A DNA stretch of 64,000 nucleotides from Breviolum minutum Mf 1.05b.01 (Eukaryota > Sar > Dinophyceae > Suessiales > Symbiodiniaceae): assembly GCA_000507305.1 (NCBI GenBank), contig DF239045.1, positions 1 through 64,000 on the forward strand. The letters are read 5' to 3'. This document shows, piece after piece, positions 62,504 through 64,000 of the stretch. Positions within the stretch are counted from its first letter, which is position 1, and every line of letters starts with the position of its first letter. The notes under the pieces are model-generated. The model had not been told where the DNA came from. It searched no databases and was given only the letters and a program-made list of their open reading frames with translations. Made by a program: the position numbers and the translations under genes.

Positions 62504-63216
62504 CACCATTTCCACACCGAAAGTTGGTTACCATGGGGAAAATTTTCACAGGTAAAGATTGACAGGTCCCTTGCAGGGGGCTTCTCCAATTTTTGAGGGA
62601 AATTTCTCAAGTGATTATGGCAAACCCTCCTAGGAGTCATTCAATGGCACCCTTTTTTTTGGCGGGAAAAATCAAAGCAGCAGCAAATGTATCCCTGGAA
62701 GTCCAACCGGCCACCATGCTTGTTTTCATTGTGATCCGAAGTGGCAATCAATATCAATCAATGGCTTATTGAAATGAAGCTTGTGGCTTGTGAAGCATTT
62801 TGTGAAGCCCTCTGTTCGATTGAATCAACAGATTCAGATTCAGATCAATAGATTTAAGATGTAAGTGGATGACGACGCGGTGACACAGTGACAAAAAATC
62901 TTGATTATATAAGCTAGCAGCTAGCTAGGTAGCGAAGTGAGACAGCTATATGCACTGTCGATTCAAACTGCAGACTGCAGACTGAAACTCATTGTCTTTT
63001 GCCTTATTCCATGTCTTAGCTGAGCTGTACTAGTCGTTGTACAGGGTGGCAGCACAGTTGGTTCGAAACGTTTCTCCAAGTGTCCAAACTCACAGATTCA
63101 AACTTGTCGGGGATCAACACTTTGAGTGTGTATATATCAAGCTTAAGATATACCATCAGTTATAATCACCATCGAGCGAAGCCAACCATTTTGAAATCAT
63201 CATCCAAACTTTTCCC

Positions 63217-63304
63217 ACCTGGGAACTAACATATTTGCTGAAAAGTCAATTTTGAAGATTATTTTCCTTTTCCCAAGGTGGGATAAGTTAGTTCCATAGA
63301 GGTT
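63217..63304. repeat. MITE-like palindrome, family F
   Basis: CCCACCTGGGAACTAACATA on the left and GATAAGTTAGTTCCATAGAGG on the right; TTTGAAGATTATTTTCC inside, as in the copy at 7343. Confidence 0.75.
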
Positions 63305-63741
63305 ACTCACCATCCGGGCAGGTTACCCAGCAACACTTGGTTTCGGGCCAACGTGGGAATGTCATCCGAGGAAGGAATATGATGGTGATTCCCGACCATC
63401 CCTGGCGCGAGGATCTTGTTGTTCCAAGGAGCGCAATGACATGAAGGGGAAGAAATGACCAAATTACATCCACATTCCCCTGTGATGTTCCCAAGGTCAT
63501 CTTAGATTTTTGGGGATACATATCCCTTACCAAGGTCCACTTTTGCGGACGATTTTTCTTTTCCTCAGGTGAAACGATGTTAATTACTTCCTGCATTTTT
63601 GCTTATAGGTAAGCCTGGTAAACATAACAAAAAACATAGTGAATTTCCAAAAAAAACTGCGGATTTTCAGAGTTGCTTTGAGACATTTTTTGTTTTTGTT
63701 TGATTTTAACGAAGCTGGTTCTGACCCACTGAAAGCACGTA

Positions 63742-64000
63742 GACCTGCTTAGAAAAGACCCAGGACCCAGCCAAGGGGCATTCACAACCGCGAAAGCCAA
63801 TGGGTTGGAATTGAAGGATGGAGAATTCCAGACCCAAGAGCAAATAGGGCAACACCAGCAGTGGGAACCCGGGAGTGACCAGGGAGGACCTCGTACGTTT
63901 CCCAGCAAACTAGAAGCCGAACCTACGGCACCATTAGCGTTTGCTATTGCTTTTAAACCAACCATTCCCCCGTGTCAACCTCATGAAGTTGAAACAACCA
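63742..64000 (+). CDS. Open frame running off the window end
   Basis: Open for 86 codons from 63742 to the last base, with KDPGPSQGAFTTAKANGLEL, KDGEFQTQEQIGQHQQWEPG and RTFPSKLEAEPTAPLA. A CTGCTTAG acceptor lies at 63751. GC-richer than the preceding 3 kb and free of repeat text. The minus strand is open over the same stretch (to 63603), so strand is not certain. Hydrophilic, no family recognised. Confidence 0.3.

Overview
This window looks like nuclear DNA of a eukaryotic protist, most likely a dinoflagellate (Symbiodiniaceae or Suessiales type), with moderate confidence. There are no bacterial operons, no long ORFs and no rRNA or tRNA genes. Coding sequence appears as short exons (27 to 130 nt). 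Their boundaries only keep frame if some introns begin with GC or GA instead of GT and end in AG, usually followed by G; that splice-site habit is known from dinoflagellates. All exon models were read by eye from the DNA, without transcripts or database searches.

Layout. (1) 0-11 kb: mostly repeats, a few unassigned exon candidates and a roughly 0.9 kb tetranucleotide array with one N. (2) About 11.1-30.7 kb, + strand: seven ordered exons of a type-B carboxylesterase (cholinesterase-like alpha/beta hydrolase). They cover the N-terminal part up to the catalytic-serine elbow, spread over nearly 20 kb. The C-terminal exons, with the acid and histidine of the triad, were not found. (3) About 19.1-24.3 kb, inside the 7.7 kb intron between the oxyanion-hole exon and the next one: an island of different DNA with none of the short palindromic repeats seen elsewhere. 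It holds a pair of inverted repeats about 3.5 kb apart, candidate short-exon genes between them, and an apparently complete eight-exon, 191-residue gene (23294-24275) with tiny introns, three of which share the same GC...TTTGACAG ends. (4) 28.2-28.5 kb: the 3' end of an unrelated coiled-coil coding region inside another esterase intron. (5) 31-54.9 kb: repeat-dense DNA with scattered exon candidates of unknown affiliation. (6) About 55-60 kb: a second stretch poor in palindromic repeats, with degenerate CACGTCC and ACAAAGTACTAC arrays and several exon candidates. (7) 60-64 kb: repeat-dense DNA again, ending in an open frame that runs off the window.

The dominant feature is saturation with short (80-170 bp) non-autonomous inverted-repeat elements, MITE-like, often flanked by TA. 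I separated more than a dozen families (A, B, C/C', F, G, H, I, J, K, L, M, N, P plus single palindromes), about one copy per 500-600 bp outside the two islands. No autonomous transposase was seen. The families sit in introns and between exons, sometimes abut, and in one case are nested. None interrupts a recognised esterase exon.

Stretches not listed between features are AT-leaning non-coding DNA with homopolymer runs, in which I see nothing I can name.
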